A DNA stretch of 60,256 nucleotides from contig QIGL01000039.1 in assembly GCA_003228915.1 (NCBI GenBank), positions 1-60,256 on the forward strand. The letters are read 5' to 3'. Origin of the DNA: Acidiferrobacteraceae bacterium. Lineage in GTDB: Bacteria > Pseudomonadota > Gammaproteobacteria > Acidiferrobacterales > SZUA-150. Position 1 is the first letter of the stretch; every line of letters begins with the position of its first letter. Shown here piece after piece: positions 8,277 through 17,665 of the stretch. The notes under the pieces were generated by a model. It saw nothing but the letters and a program-made list of their open reading frames with translations, had not been told where the DNA came from and searched no databases. A program made the translations under genes and the position numbers.

Positions 8277-9344
8277 ATGAAGCAATCCCAGGCAAACAAT
8301 CTGAACCAACCCCATAAAGCCATCGCTTTAATATCTGGCGGACTGGACAGCTTGTTGGCCGCAAAAGTAATGATCGAACAGGGCATACATGTTGAAGGTA
8401 TTAATTTTTACACCGGTTTTTGTGTTGAAGGTCATACCCACGCGATCCGTAACCAGGACAAAAAAAAACAAAAAAGAAATAATGCTTTGTGGGTGGCCGA
8501 ACAACTGGGCATCAAGTTACATATCGTTGACGTCATTGATGAATACAAGGATGTGCTCACTAACCCGAAGCATGGTTATGGTGCCAACCTGAATCCATGC
8601 CTGGACTGCAAAGGGTTCATGGTACGCAAGGCCCATGAGTGGATTATTAAACATAATTTCGATTTTATTGTTACCGGTGAAGTCATCGGCCAAAGGCCCA
8701 TGAGTCAACGCAAGGAAACCATGCCGGTAATTGCCCGCGAGTCAGGCGCAAACGACTTGTTACTCAGGCCACTTTGTGCGCAGTTTTTACCTGAAACATT
8801 ACCCGAGAGAAATGGCTGGGTTGACCGTAAGCAACTACTGGCATTCAGTGGTCGTAATCGCAAGCCACAAATGGCACTGGCAAATGAATTTGGCTTTCAG
8901 GACTATGCCCAGCCGGCAGGTGGCTGCTGTTTTTTAACGGACGCCAGTTATGCCAAAAAACTTGGTGATTTGTGGCAGGCAAGGGGTAATAAAAATTATG
9001 ATCTCGACGACATAATGCTGCTGAAAGTTGGCAGACATATTCGCCCCAGTGAGAATATTAAAATTATTATCGCCCGTGACGAGGGAGAAACTAATTTCCT
9101 CAGTGGTTACCGAAAACGATTTACCAGTCTCCAGGCTACCAGCCACACTGGCCCGCTTGCGCTCATAGATGGCGATGCCAGTGAAGCCAATATCAGGTTG
9201 GCGGCACAACTCACGGCCCGTTACGGTAAAGGGCGAGATGCCGAGCAAGTCACGTTTGAAATTCTTGCTGCCAGTGGTCTCAAACACGAGCTCGCTGTTT
9301 CGCCACTACCAAAAGACAACATTCCAGCAGACTGGTTTATTTAA
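8277..9344 (+). CDS. PP-loop ATP pyrophosphatase with DUF814-like C-terminus (tRNA thiolation type)
   Basis: The N-terminal PP-loop motif SGGLDS (residues 20-25) marks an N-type ATP pyrophosphatase of the MnmA/ThiI group. Two cysteine motifs follow: NPCLDCK (Cys108, Cys111) and GGCCFLTD (Cys217, Cys218). The last 90 residues (IARDEGETNFLSGY ... GPLALIDGD) resemble the NFACT-R/DUF814 module. Proteins of this layout are often mislabelled as tRNA 2-thiouridylate methyltransferase. Because a TusA-like sulfur carrier follows 20 bp downstream, I infer sulfur transfer onto tRNA or another nucleotide. It is not standard MnmA or ThiI (no THUMP domain, different length). Substrate unknown. Confidence 0.65.
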   Translation: MKQSQANNLNQPHKAIALISGGLDSLLAAKVMIEQGIHVEGINFYTGFCVEGHTHAIRNQDKKKQKRNNALWVAEQLGIKLHIVDVIDEYKDVLTNPKHGYGANLNPCLDCKGFMVRKAHEWIIKHNFDFIVTGEVIGQRPMSQRKETMPVIARESGANDLLLRPLCAQFLPETLPERNGWVDRKQLLAFSGRNRKPQMALANEFGFQDYAQPAGGCCFLTDASYAKKLGDLWQARGNKNYDLDDIMLLKVGRHIRPSENIKIIIARDEGETNFLSGYRKRFTSLQATSHTGPLALIDGDASEANIRLAAQLTARYGKGRDAEQVTFEILAASGLKHELAVSPLPKDNIPADWFI

Positions 9345-9364
9345 TTTAGCTGTTTGCCACTATT

Positions 9365-9589
9365 ATGAAAAAGCTCGATGCTACTAACCTGCTCTGCCCG
9401 ATGCCTGTTATCCGAACCCAGGATAAAGTAATCACCATGGCGCCAGGAGAAAAACTGGAAATAACCTGCACCGACCCCGGCGCCCTCCATGACATTCCCG
9501 CCTGGTGTCGAATTAATGGCCATCGCCTGGTCTCTACTGAGGAACGCGATAAAAAAATACTGATAATCATCCAGGTGGGTGGGCCATGA
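9365..9589 (+). CDS. TusA-family sulfur carrier protein
   Basis: 74-aa sulfurtransferase. The CPMPV motif (Cys11) is the persulfide-carrying site of the TusA/YeeD/SirA family, and the rest (GEKLEITCTDPGALHDIPAWCRINGH) fits the beta-alpha-beta-alpha fold. It likely passes sulfur from a desulfurase or rhodanese to the PP-loop enzyme encoded just upstream. Its stop overlaps the start of the CDF gene by four bases (ATGA), so the three genes form one operon. I avoid the symbol tusA because paralogues in sulfur bacteria have distinct roles. Confidence 0.85.
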   Translation: MKKLDATNLLCPMPVIRTQDKVITMAPGEKLEITCTDPGALHDIPAWCRINGHRLVSTEERDKKILIIIQVGGP

Positions 9590-10803
9590 CTGCAAAAAAA
9601 TCACCGGACGCGACCCCCCAACCATCTCGGGGCTCAACCCCGGCATCAATCGCAACTGGCCAGGATAAAAATAATAATAAAAGCCGCTTCCAGCAAACCT
9701 TAATAGTTACGCTGGTAGGTTCTGTTGCTGACCTGCTTTTGGCGATTAGCAAGATTGCTATTGGTACCGTTAGCCATTCACAGGCATTGATTGCCGACGG
9801 GCTCCATTCTCTCTCTGACCTGGCAACTGACTTACTGGTGATTTATGCGGCCAAACACGCCAACGTGGCGGCCGATGAAGAACATCCATACGGACACGCC
9901 CGTATTGAAACTGCTGCGACAGTCGGTCTTGGCGCAATATTAATAGCCGTGGCCGGTGGCATCAGTTATGACGCCGTCAGAAGATTGTTTGAGCCTGATT
10001 TATTACTCCAGCCCGGCTGGCTTGCGCTGTCAGTTGCCCTGCTTTCAATTTTTATCAAGGAAGCCATCTACCACTACACCATGTCGGTGGCAAAAAAATT
10101 ACGCTCGGATATACTTAAGGCAAATGCCTGGCACAGTCGCACCGATGCCATCTCCTCTATCGTGGTTGTGATTGGCATTCTCGGCACTATGGCTGGCCTC
10201 ACCTATCTTGACGCCATTGCTGCTATCACCGTTGCCGCCATTATCGCCAAGATCGGCTGGGACCTGAGCTGGAAAAGTTTGCGCCAGCTCGTGGATACTT
10301 CCCTCGACAAAGAAACGGTCGCGGCCATTCACCAATGTATTACTGCTGCCAGCGGGGTTGATTCACTACACATGTTACGGACCCGTGGCATGGGCGGAGA
10401 TGCGCTGGTAGATGTCCACGTACAAGTGAGTCCCTTGCTGAGTGTTTCTGAAGGTCATCATATTGGTGAGTCGGTCCGCAAAAAACTAATCGAGGAATTT
10501 CCCCACATTAGCGATGTCATGGTCCATGTCGATACGGAAGATGACCAGGCTGCTGCTGCCAGCCTCGCTTTGCCTGGACGCGACACAATCATTGATCATA
10601 TCAATGCGGCATTCACGGGGCTGGTACTGGCAAACAGCATACGACGGACAACGCTACACTATGTTAATGGTCAGCTCCATGTAGAAATTATCCTGCCCCT
10701 GGCCTTACTTGGGGATAAAGATGCAGACCAATTGGCGCAACAATTTCAGGAAAAACTGAAAAACGATAAATATGTCTCGCATCTGACCGTCTTATTTTGC
10801 TAA
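9586..10803 (+). CDS. Cation diffusion facilitator (CDF) metal efflux transporter
   Basis: Proton-coupled efflux pump for divalent metals in the inner membrane. The TM2 metal site is visible in IADGLHSLSDLATDLL (about residues 69-84), followed by the HPYGHARIE loop typical of FieF/MamB-type CDF proteins. Six TM helices span about 38-240; a cytoplasmic dimerisation domain follows (VDVHVQVSPLLSVSEGHHIGE ... MVHVDTEDD). The 405-aa length exceeds FieF by about 100 residues, mostly in an N-terminal polar extension and an extra C-terminal domain. Metal specificity is not evident. Translationally coupled to the TusA gene. Confidence 0.85.
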   Translation: MTAKKSPDATPQPSRGSTPASIATGQDKNNNKSRFQQTLIVTLVGSVADLLLAISKIAIGTVSHSQALIADGLHSLSDLATDLLVIYAAKHANVAADEEHPYGHARIETAATVGLGAILIAVAGGISYDAVRRLFEPDLLLQPGWLALSVALLSIFIKEAIYHYTMSVAKKLRSDILKANAWHSRTDAISSIVVVIGILGTMAGLTYLDAIAAITVAAIIAKIGWDLSWKSLRQLVDTSLDKETVAAIHQCITAASGVDSLHMLRTRGMGGDALVDVHVQVSPLLSVSEGHHIGESVRKKLIEEFPHISDVMVHVDTEDDQAAAASLALPGRDTIIDHINAAFTGLVLANSIRRTTLHYVNGQLHVEIILPLALLGDKDADQLAQQFQEKLKNDKYVSHLTVLFC

Positions 10804-10809
10804 AATCCA

Positions 10810-10826
10810 TGCACCAAAAATGTGCA
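10810..10826. promoter_or_regulatory. NtrC-binding site 1 upstream of glnA
   Basis: TGCACCAAAAATGTGCA matches the enterobacterial NtrC operator TGCACC-N5-GGTGCA with one mismatch, and it lies about 100 bp upstream of a sigma54 promoter, the expected enhancer position. Confidence 0.75.
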
Positions 10827-10838
10827 TTAATAAGTAAT

Positions 10839-10855
10839 CGCACTCTAATGGTGCG
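10839..10855. promoter_or_regulatory. NtrC-binding site 2 upstream of glnA
   Basis: CGCACTCTAATGGTGCG is a second 17-bp dyad of the NtrC type (GCAC-N7-GTGC core). Its centre is 29 bp from that of site 1, close to three helical turns, favouring cooperative binding. Confidence 0.7.
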
Positions 10856-10917
10856 ACTATTGGACGTTTGGCCTTAAAATTTATAATAAAAACAGTAAAT
10901 TAGGAAAATAAATCAGC

Positions 10918-10933
10918 TGGCACGCTTAGTGCT
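10918..10933 (+). promoter_or_regulatory. Sigma54 (-24/-12) promoter of glnA
   Basis: TGGCACGCTTAGTGCT carries the invariant GG of the -24 box and GC of the -12 box with correct 10-bp spacing (consensus TGGCAC-N5-TTGC). Together with the two NtrC dyads it predicts NtrC-activated transcription starting near 10944, leaving an untranslated leader of about 265 bases. Confidence 0.75.
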
Positions 10934-10943
10934 AGTACAAGGC

Positions 10944-11210
10944 GCAACTTTGGTGCTTTTTTACACCTGCCAGTGGACTGGTTTGGAAAGCGCTAACTTT
11001 ATCCCCGCTTAAAACAGTTTGGGAAACTAATGGAGCAGGTTCAGGTCGCGTGTTGTTGTCAGGTTTGACCTGGCGCTGATGCCCCGCTGGGTACTTATAA
11101 CATTGGGGCTTTGAACAACCACAACCCAAACCAACAATCATGAATTCCGTCTTTGTAAATTTAACTGGAATAAATCAAATTGAAAAACCGAAAATTGAGG
11201 AGAAAGAAAC
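10944..11210 (+). other. Long 5' leader of glnA
   Basis: No credible ORF. The leader includes a further NtrC-like half-dyad GCGCAACTTTGGTGC at 10942-10956 and several inverted repeats around 11040-11100 (GTCAGGTTTGACCTGG). It ends with GAGGAGAAAG before the glnA ATG. I see no match to a known riboswitch class. Confidence 0.4.
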
Positions 11211-12620
11211 ATGTCAGCCGCTGATGTAACAAAAATGATGAAAGACAATAACGTCACTTTCGTCGATCTTCGTTTCACGGATACCAAGGGCAAGGAACAA
11301 CACGTTTCCTTACCTGCCAGCCAGGTAACAGAAGAGATGATGGAAGAAGGAAAAATGTTTGACGGTTCAAGTATTGCCGGCTGGAAAGGCATTAACGAGT
11401 CTGACATGATCCTGGAGCTGGATACCAGTACTGCAGTAATGGATCCCTTCATGGAAGAACCGACCCTGATTATCACGTGTAACATTGTCGAGCCAAACAC
11501 AGGCGAAGGTTATGAGCGCGACCCGCGCAGTATTGCCAAACGCGCCGAGGCTTACATGAACTCAACCGGTATTGCCGATACGGCCTATTTCGGTCCCGAA
11601 CCAGAATTCTTTATTCTCGACGATGTTCGCTGGGGCTCAGACATGAGTGGTGCATTCTTTAAAGTAGATTCTGACGAAGCGGGCTGGAACTCAGAAAAAA
11701 CCTTCGAAGGCGGCAACATTGGTCACCGCCCAGGGGTTAAAGGTGGTTACTTTCCCGTGCCACCGGTTGATAGTTTGCAGGATATGCGTTCATCCATGTG
11801 CCTGGCGCTGGAAGAGATGGGTGTGGAAGTAGAAGTTCATCACCATGAAGTTGCCACGGCTGGTCAATGCGAAATTGGAACCGCTTTCAACACATTGATT
11901 AAAAGAGCCGATCAAAATCAAATTCTAAAATACGTCGTCCACAATATTGCCCACTCTTATGGCAAAACCGCCACCTTCATGCCGAAACCACTGGTTGGTG
12001 ATAATGGTAACGGTATGCACGTGCATCAATCATTAGCCAAGGGCGGAAAAAATCTTTTCTCCGGTGATGAGTACGGCGGCCTGTCAGAAATGGCATTGTT
12101 TTACATTGGCGGCATCATTAAACACGCCAAAGCCTTAAACGCTTTCACTAATGCCTCCACCAATAGTTATAAGAGACTGGTGCCAGGATATGAGGCCCCG
12201 GTAATGCTCGCTTATTCAGCCCGCAACCGATCGGCATCAATTCGAATTCCGTATGTTGCTAATCCCAAAGGCCGACGAATCGAGGTCCGGTTCCCGGATG
12301 CTGCTGGTAATCCTTATTTCACCTTTGCCGCTATGTTAATGGCCGGGCTTGATGGCATCCAGAATAAAATCCATCCTGGTGAAGCAATGGATAAAGATCT
12401 GTATGACCTGCCACCTGAAGAAGAAGCAGCCATTCCCCAGGTCTGTTATTCACTAGACCAGGCGCTTGAGGCGCTCAGCGAAGACAGGGAATTCCTGAAA
12501 GCAGGCAACGTTTTCACCGATGACACCATCGATGCCTACATTGAGCTAAAAATGGAAGAAGTCACACGCTTGCGTATGGCGACTCACCCTGTTGAGTTTG
12601 ATATGTATTACAGCGTGTAA
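11211..12620 (+). CDS. glnA: Type I glutamine synthetase
   Basis: Dodecameric ATP-dependent ligase making glutamine from glutamate and ammonia. Hallmarks are visible in order: [18 protein letters not shown], the EPEFF metal motif, [33 protein letters not shown], and the adenylylation loop [10 protein letters not shown] near residue 400, whose Tyr marks the GlnE-regulated beta subtype. At 469 aa it equals the enteric enzyme. A perfect SD (GAGGAG) precedes the ATG. Regulation by NtrC and sigma54 is supported by the upstream sites, and ntrBC follow, as in enterics. Confidence 0.98.
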   Translation: MSAADVTKMMKDNNVTFVDLRFTDTKGKEQHVSLPASQVTEEMMEEGKMFDGSSIAGWKGINESDMILELDTSTAVMDPFMEEPTLIITCNIVEPNTGEGYERDPRSIAKRAEAYMNSTGIADTAYFGPEPEFFILDDVRWGSDMSGAFFKVDSDEAGWNSEKTFEGGNIGHRPGVKGGYFPVPPVDSLQDMRSSMCLALEEMGVEVEVHHHEVATAGQCEIGTAFNTLIKRADQNQILKYVVHNIAHSYGKTATFMPKPLVGDNGNGMHVHQSLAKGGKNLFSGDEYGGLSEMALFYIGGIIKHAKALNAFTNASTNSYKRLVPGYEAPVMLAYSARNRSASIRIPYVANPKGRRIEVRFPDAAGNPYFTFAAMLMAGLDGIQNKIHPGEAMDKDLYDLPPEEEAAIPQVCYSLDQALEALSEDREFLKAGNVFTDDTIDAYIELKMEEVTRLRMATHPVEFDMYYSV

Positions 12621-12641
12621 ACAGAAGTAATAATGCTGGCC

Positions 12642-12675
12642 GACCAGCAGACCCTGAATTTTTGGTCTGCTGGTC
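12642..12675 (+). terminator. Hairpin after glnA (probable attenuating terminator)
   Basis: GACCAGCAGACC pairs perfectly over 12 bp with GGTCTGCTGGTC around a 10-base loop. There is no T-run after the stem, so it may be a transcript-stabilising or partial terminator between glnA and ntrB. A second hairpin (GGGCCT/AGGGCCC, about 12752-12775) lies closer to ntrB. Confidence 0.5.
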
Positions 12676-12818
12676 ACCAATATCAATCCTGGAATCAGTC
12701 CCGAAATCAATCCGGGAATTAATTCAGAAATTTGGCCTCTCGCTTTTTTAAGGGCCTGAAAATTTTTAGGGCCCGCAAGTTACGAAAATGAGAACTTGTT
12801 GTCCGCGCAAACAAAGCA

Positions 12819-13874
12819 ATGGATCAATATAGAAGGATATTTGAAAATCTGCATACTGCCATTCTGACACTGGATAATCAGCTCAGAATAACCAGTGCCA
12901 ATCCGGCATGCGAAATGTTGTTTGCCCAAAGTCGGAACCAGATAAACCTGCAACCAATTTCTTCAATAATACATACCCCGCAATTACTGGAGTCTCTAAA
13001 TGAAGCCCTCAAGAGCGGTCACCCTTTTACATCACGAAGCTGCCAGTTAATTTTGCTGAATAAAAATGAATCAACCGTTGACTACACAATCACCCCCATA
13101 GATGACTCTAAAACGGAAGATATAATGCTGCTTGAGCTCAATCCGATTGACCGCCTGATGCGCCTGGCCAGGGAAGATAAAATACTTAATTACCAGGTGA
13201 CAAATCGCGCGGTCATCCGCGGCCTCGCCCATGAAGTAAAAAATCCCCTCGGAGGCATTCGCGGTGCCGCCCAGCTACTGGAAAAGGAATTACCGGGTCA
13301 AAACTTGCACGAATATACCGATGTCATCATCCGGGAAGTTGACCGCCTGCGGGCCCTGGTCGACAGGATGTTTGGCCCAAACCAGCCCCTGAATCTTGAA
13401 GCCATCAGTATCCATGAAATTCTGGAGCACATGATTCGGCTATTACTGGCTGAAACTAAAGACGGGATTTCGTTTCACCGGGATTACGACCCGAGCCTGC
13501 CGGCACTAGAGGGTGATAAAGATCAGCTCATACAAGCCATACTCAACCTGGCAAGAAACTCTATTGAAGCCATGAAAAATAAAGGTGAGTTGATATTCAG
13601 GTCCCGGGTACAAAGACAGTTTGCCATTGGCAACATCCGTCATCGGCTGGTTATTCAACTGGATATTGAAGATAGCGGGCCAGGAATTTCACCAGACCTG
13701 ATTGAGTCAATATTTTATCCCATGGTAACCAGCAGGCCGGAAGGCACAGGCCTTGGTCTTTCTATTGCACAGGATATTGTTGCCAAACATAATGGCCTGA
13801 TTGAAGTCACAAGCCAGCCTGGACAAACAATTTTCTCGGTATTTCTGCCGCTGGAGCATACCAATGAATTCTAA
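12819..13874 (+). CDS. ntrB: Nitrogen regulation sensor histidine kinase NtrB
   Basis: Cytoplasmic PII-responsive kinase/phosphatase for NtrC. An N-terminal PAS domain (residues 5-105) is followed by the DHp helix with HEVKNPLGGIRGAAQLLEKEL (phospho-His138) and the ATPase domain with N box LNLARNSIEAM, DSGPGISP and GTGLGLSIAQDIV. No membrane segment is seen, as expected. Length 351 aa is standard. Its last 11 bases overlap the ntrC start, implying coupled translation. Confidence 0.95.
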   Translation: MDQYRRIFENLHTAILTLDNQLRITSANPACEMLFAQSRNQINLQPISSIIHTPQLLESLNEALKSGHPFTSRSCQLILLNKNESTVDYTITPIDDSKTEDIMLLELNPIDRLMRLAREDKILNYQVTNRAVIRGLAHEVKNPLGGIRGAAQLLEKELPGQNLHEYTDVIIREVDRLRALVDRMFGPNQPLNLEAISIHEILEHMIRLLLAETKDGISFHRDYDPSLPALEGDKDQLIQAILNLARNSIEAMKNKGELIFRSRVQRQFAIGNIRHRLVIQLDIEDSGPGISPDLIESIFYPMVTSRPEGTGLGLSIAQDIVAKHNGLIEVTSQPGQTIFSVFLPLEHTNEF

Positions 13875-15252
13875 AGACAGGGTTTGGATTATCGATGATG
13901 ATAAATCTATCAGGTGGGTACTCGAAAAAGCACTGGACCAGGCCGGGTTAATCGTTGAATCGTTTTCTTCGGCAGAAGGTATTGCCGAGTTGCTTGATAA
14001 AAAAAGACCCCATGCCATTGTTTCCGATATTCGCATGCCGGGTACCAGCGGACTTGAATTGCTGGAAATTATTCAAAGCAAGGCACCTGAAGTACCCGTC
14101 ATTATTATGACTGCCCATACTGACCTTGATAGCGCAGTGGCCTCGTACAAAGGTGGCGCCTTTGAATATCTACCCAAACCATTTGACGTGGATGATGCGA
14201 TCGCACTGGTCAAGCGAGCCATTGAGCACAAACGTAACCAGTTTGAGAGCTCTCCAGCAACGGTATCACCGCAAACAGATATCATTGGTGAAGCCGCCTC
14301 TATGCAGGAGGTTTTTCGGGCAATCGGTCGCCTGTCCAAATCAAACCTAAGTGTTTTGATTAACGGCGAATCCGGAACCGGCAAGGAGTTAGTTGCACGG
14401 GCACTGCACAACAACAGTCCCAGGACGGACAAGGCCTTCATTGCTATAAATATCGCGGCCATTCCCAGTGAACTTCTGGAATCCGAACTCTTTGGTCATG
14501 AAAAAGGTGCGTTTACCGGTGCCCACAGCCAACGTTACGGGCGGTTTGAACAGGCCAACGGCGGTACGTTATTTCTGGATGAAATCGGTGATATGCCCTC
14601 TGACCTGCAAACCAGGTTGTTACGTGTTTTATCCGATGGCAAATTCTACCGGGTTGGCGGTCATCAGCAAATTACCACTGACGTACGCATTGTCGCGGCA
14701 ACAAACCAGAACCTGGAACAACGTGTTGCAGAAGGTAAATTTCGCGAAGATTTATTTCATCGTTTAAATGTTATTCGCATTCACTTGCCGCCACTACGTG
14801 AACGCAGCGATGATATACCAGCCTTAACCAATTATTTTCTTGATCGAACTGCCAGGGAGCTGGGCGTTGCCCCCAAACACCTGGATAAAAAAACAGAGGA
14901 TTTTTTGTGTCGCTTGCCATGGATGGGAAATGTCCGGCAACTGGAAAATACCTGTCGTTGGTTAACCGTCATGGCACCAGGAAAGTCAATTCAGCTGGAA
15001 GACCTGCCACCTGAATTACAGGCACACAATGCAAACGATAGTGGCCAGTGGCAAGACACATTAAAAACTGATATTGATCAACGGCTGGCCCGGGGTGATG
15101 CCAATATATTTCATGATCTGAATAATGAATTTGAACGTATTCTCATCCAGGTGACACTTAAACATACCGGTGGTCGCAAACAGGATGCAGCAAAAATACT
15201 GGGCTGGGGCCGAAACACCCTGACCAGAAAACTAAAAGAACTAAACCTTTAA
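13864..15252 (+). CDS. ntrC: Nitrogen regulation response regulator NtrC
   Basis: Sigma54-dependent activator of nitrogen genes. The receiver domain starts [18 protein letters not shown] with phospho-Asp55 in VSDIRMPG; the AAA+ domain has Walker A GESGTGKE, the sigma54-contacting GAFTGA loop and Walker [12 protein letters not shown]; the Fis-type HTH is [22 protein letters not shown] at the end. The ORF track opens at 13801 inside ntrB, but the internal ATG at 13864 gives the family N-terminus, so I chose it (462 aa). Confidence 0.95.
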   Translation: MNSKDRVWIIDDDKSIRWVLEKALDQAGLIVESFSSAEGIAELLDKKRPHAIVSDIRMPGTSGLELLEIIQSKAPEVPVIIMTAHTDLDSAVASYKGGAFEYLPKPFDVDDAIALVKRAIEHKRNQFESSPATVSPQTDIIGEAASMQEVFRAIGRLSKSNLSVLINGESGTGKELVARALHNNSPRTDKAFIAINIAAIPSELLESELFGHEKGAFTGAHSQRYGRFEQANGGTLFLDEIGDMPSDLQTRLLRVLSDGKFYRVGGHQQITTDVRIVAATNQNLEQRVAEGKFREDLFHRLNVIRIHLPPLRERSDDIPALTNYFLDRTARELGVAPKHLDKKTEDFLCRLPWMGNVRQLENTCRWLTVMAPGKSIQLEDLPPELQAHNANDSGQWQDTLKTDIDQRLARGDANIFHDLNNEFERILIQVTLKHTGGRKQDAAKILGWGRNTLTRKLKELNL

Positions 15253-15358
15253 CCGATTGATACTTATAAATTTTTTCAGTATATTTTGCCTAATATAATA
15301 TGGTTTTTAAATCAATTTCGATCCATAATCATAGATACATGTCGAGGAGCTGAAAATA

Positions 15359-16354
15359 GTGAAAAAAATTATATTTAAATCTTTTTTCCCACTGTTTATT
15401 TTAATTTTTTTCATTGAGACTGCCCATGCAGTCGAAAGTTTGAGGATTGGCTGGGTTTATGCCATGGCCAATGCCCCTATTCTTATTGCCAAAGAAAAGG
15501 GATTTTTTAATGAGCAGGGCCTGGATGTTAAAATTATTAAATTTAATAGCGGACCTCTAATCCGCCGGGCAATCACTGCCAATGAACTGGACCTGGCTTA
15601 TATCGGTGCACCCCCTGTCTACCACTGGTATGCAGAGGGCCTCAAAAGCAGGATTTTAGCCAAGGTCAACTACGGCCAGGCCTCTGTCATCGCGCGTAAG
15701 GATTCAGGCATCAATAACATGAAAGATTTTAAAGGCAAACGCTTTGCTGGTGTCCGCACGGGCAGCGGCATGGATGTATTATTAAGGGGTTATGTCCTCG
15801 GTGAAATTGCTAAACTGGATTCAAAAAAAGATCTCGACATCATAACCATTTCTTCAGCTAACATGGACCCTGCCGTTGAAGAAAAAATTGTTGCCGGCGC
15901 ATTCATTTGGGAACCATTTACTTCCCGGTCACTAATGCGCGGCAATACAAAAGTTATTCTCGACATGAACAAGGAAATCCCGAACTATCCCTGGTACATC
16001 ATCATGGCGCCAGAAAATATAATTAGCACAAAACGCCCGGCGATTTTAAAAGTATTGATTGCCCATAAAAAAGCCGTTGATTTTTTAAACTCTTCGCCGA
16101 CAGCCGGTAATGAAATTATCGCAAAATCATTTAAGCTGGGAAAAATCACTGATAACAAAGGCAAGGTGCATGATGCAAATTCAATAATCAGTGAGGCCAG
16201 GAAAAGACTGGGCTGGGAACACAAGCTAGATAAAAAAGATATTGCTTTTATTCAACAGCTAATGAATTATTCCTACGAACTGGGTGTGATGAAAACAAGG
16301 CTTAATGCAACTGATATTGTTGATACCAGCCTGATGAAAGAGGCATACAAATAG
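15359..16354 (+). CDS. ABC transporter substrate-binding protein, NitT/TauT (SsuA/NMT1) family, orphan
   Basis: Periplasmic solute-binding protein with a Sec signal peptide (KKIIFKSFFPLFILIFF ... AHA, cleavage near residue 23). The mature start ESLRIGWVYAMANAPILIAKEKGFF and the segment LDLAYIGAPP are characteristic of the group binding sulfonates, taurine, nitrate or thiamine precursors. GTG start with a GAGGAG ribosome site 11 bases upstream. No permease or ATPase gene is next to it, so it must pair with components elsewhere or act as a sensor. Its place just after ntrC hints at, but does not prove, a nitrogen-containing ligand. Confidence 0.8.
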   Translation: MKKIIFKSFFPLFILIFFIETAHAVESLRIGWVYAMANAPILIAKEKGFFNEQGLDVKIIKFNSGPLIRRAITANELDLAYIGAPPVYHWYAEGLKSRILAKVNYGQASVIARKDSGINNMKDFKGKRFAGVRTGSGMDVLLRGYVLGEIAKLDSKKDLDIITISSANMDPAVEEKIVAGAFIWEPFTSRSLMRGNTKVILDMNKEIPNYPWYIIMAPENIISTKRPAILKVLIAHKKAVDFLNSSPTAGNEIIAKSFKLGKITDNKGKVHDANSIISEARKRLGWEHKLDKKDIAFIQQLMNYSYELGVMKTRLNATDIVDTSLMKEAYK

Positions 16355-16410
16355 TTTCAATCACATCTTAAATTTCCATGTCCATGTAGTTCCAGCTTAT
16401 GGATGGTCTT

Positions 16411-17643
16411 CTATTTTTCCAAACCAGCAAAAAGTCGCTTAATCGTCAGGCCCTGAACAATAATAGAAAATAAAACCACCGTATAAGTCAGGGCCAGTAT
16501 TAGTGTACGCTCAGGACTTGTGGGTATCGACAATGCCAGGGCCACTGAAATACCACCGCGCAACCCGGCCCAGGTCAGGATTTTGATCACACCGGGGGTA
16601 AATTTGCGACGCCATTTCATTAATGTAATCGGTATTGCAACACTGACAAAACGGGCGAACAAAATAATCGGTATTGTCAGTAACCCCGCCAACCAGTATT
16701 GGCCGTTAAAAGTAAGCACCAGAATTTCCAGACCGATCAGGACAAATAATACTGCATTTAGAATTTCATCCATTAATTCCCAGAATGTATCCAGGTGTTC
16801 ACGGGTCTTGTCAGACATCGCCAGTGTCCTGCCATGGTTACCTATCAACAGGCCGGCAATAACAATCGCAATAGGTCCGGAAACGTGTAGTGCGTGGGCC
16901 AGGGAGTAGGTGCCCATGACCAAACCAAGCGTCAGCAATACTTCCACCTGGTAATTATTAATAGTTTTGAGCATGCGGTAGACACCAAAGCCGGCCACGA
17001 AGCCCAGCAACGCACCACCGATTGCCTCGACAAGAAATAAAACAATCACAGAGCCGGCTTGTACGGCCTCTCCACCCGTGGCCAGTCTTAAAATAATTAT
17101 GAAAACCACAACTGCTACACCATCATTGAAAAGTGATTCGCCGGCAATTTTTGTTTCCAGACTTTTTGGTGTGCCAACACTTTTTAACATGGCTAAAACG
17201 GCAATCGGATCAGTGGGTGATATTAATGCGCCAAATAACAGGCAGTAAATAAAAGAAATCGAAAACCCCAGTCCATTGAGCAATAACCAACTGGCAACAG
17301 CAACAATAAAAGTAGAAATAATCACACCCAGGGTAGCCAGGGTTAACACGACCCATGCCTGCTGACGCAGGTCATTAATATTAATATGCAAGGCTCCGGC
17401 AAATAATAAAAAACTCAACATGCCGTACATCAGGGTAATATTAAAATCTATACCAGCGAGTAGCTTGCTGGCATAAACCTGGGCATCAACACCAAAAAAG
17501 GATAACGAAATTAACAGCAGGGAAAAAACCAGGGCAATGAGCATCACGCCGATAGTTGTCGGCAGATGAATGAACCTGGCGTTGACCCAGCTAAACAGGG
17601 CAGCCAGTGCCAACAGTGCGGCAGAAATATCAAATAATTGCAT
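16411..17643 (-). CDS. CPA1-family Na+/H+ antiporter
   Basis: Polytopic inner-membrane antiporter (410 aa, about 12 TM helices). ISPTDPIAVLAMLK and GESLFNDGVAVVVF are the two diagnostic CPA1 (NhaP) ion-binding motifs containing the paired TDP and ND residues. WAGLRGGISVALALSIP near the C-terminus is also conserved. No long cytoplasmic tail is present, unlike the larger K+/H+ members. It converges on the solute-binding gene and lies 22 bp downstream of ubiI, so it may be read from the ubi operon. Na+ versus K+ preference cannot be told. Confidence 0.87.
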   Translation of the reverse strand: MQLFDISAALLALAALFSWVNARFIHLPTTIGVMLIALVFSLLLISLSFFGVDAQVYASKLLAGIDFNITLMYGMLSFLLFAGALHININDLRQQAWVVLTLATLGVIISTFIVAVASWLLLNGLGFSISFIYCLLFGALISPTDPIAVLAMLKSVGTPKSLETKIAGESLFNDGVAVVVFIIILRLATGGEAVQAGSVIVLFLVEAIGGALLGFVAGFGVYRMLKTINNYQVEVLLTLGLVMGTYSLAHALHVSGPIAIVIAGLLIGNHGRTLAMSDKTREHLDTFWELMDEILNAVLFVLIGLEILVLTFNGQYWLAGLLTIPIILFARFVSVAIPITLMKWRRKFTPGVIKILTWAGLRGGISVALALSIPTSPERTLILALTYTVVLFSIIVQGLTIKRLFAGLEK

Positions 17644-17665
17644 TGGGATTAACGTGCCAGAGTAA

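Noticed and set aside
8277-9344. Assignment as mnmA or thiI
   Set aside because: Length, Cys motifs and DUF814-like end differ; no THUMP or rhodanese domain.
10932-11141. 69-aa minus-strand ORF in the glnA leader
   Set aside because: Lies across the sigma54 promoter and leader with no ribosome site or family match.
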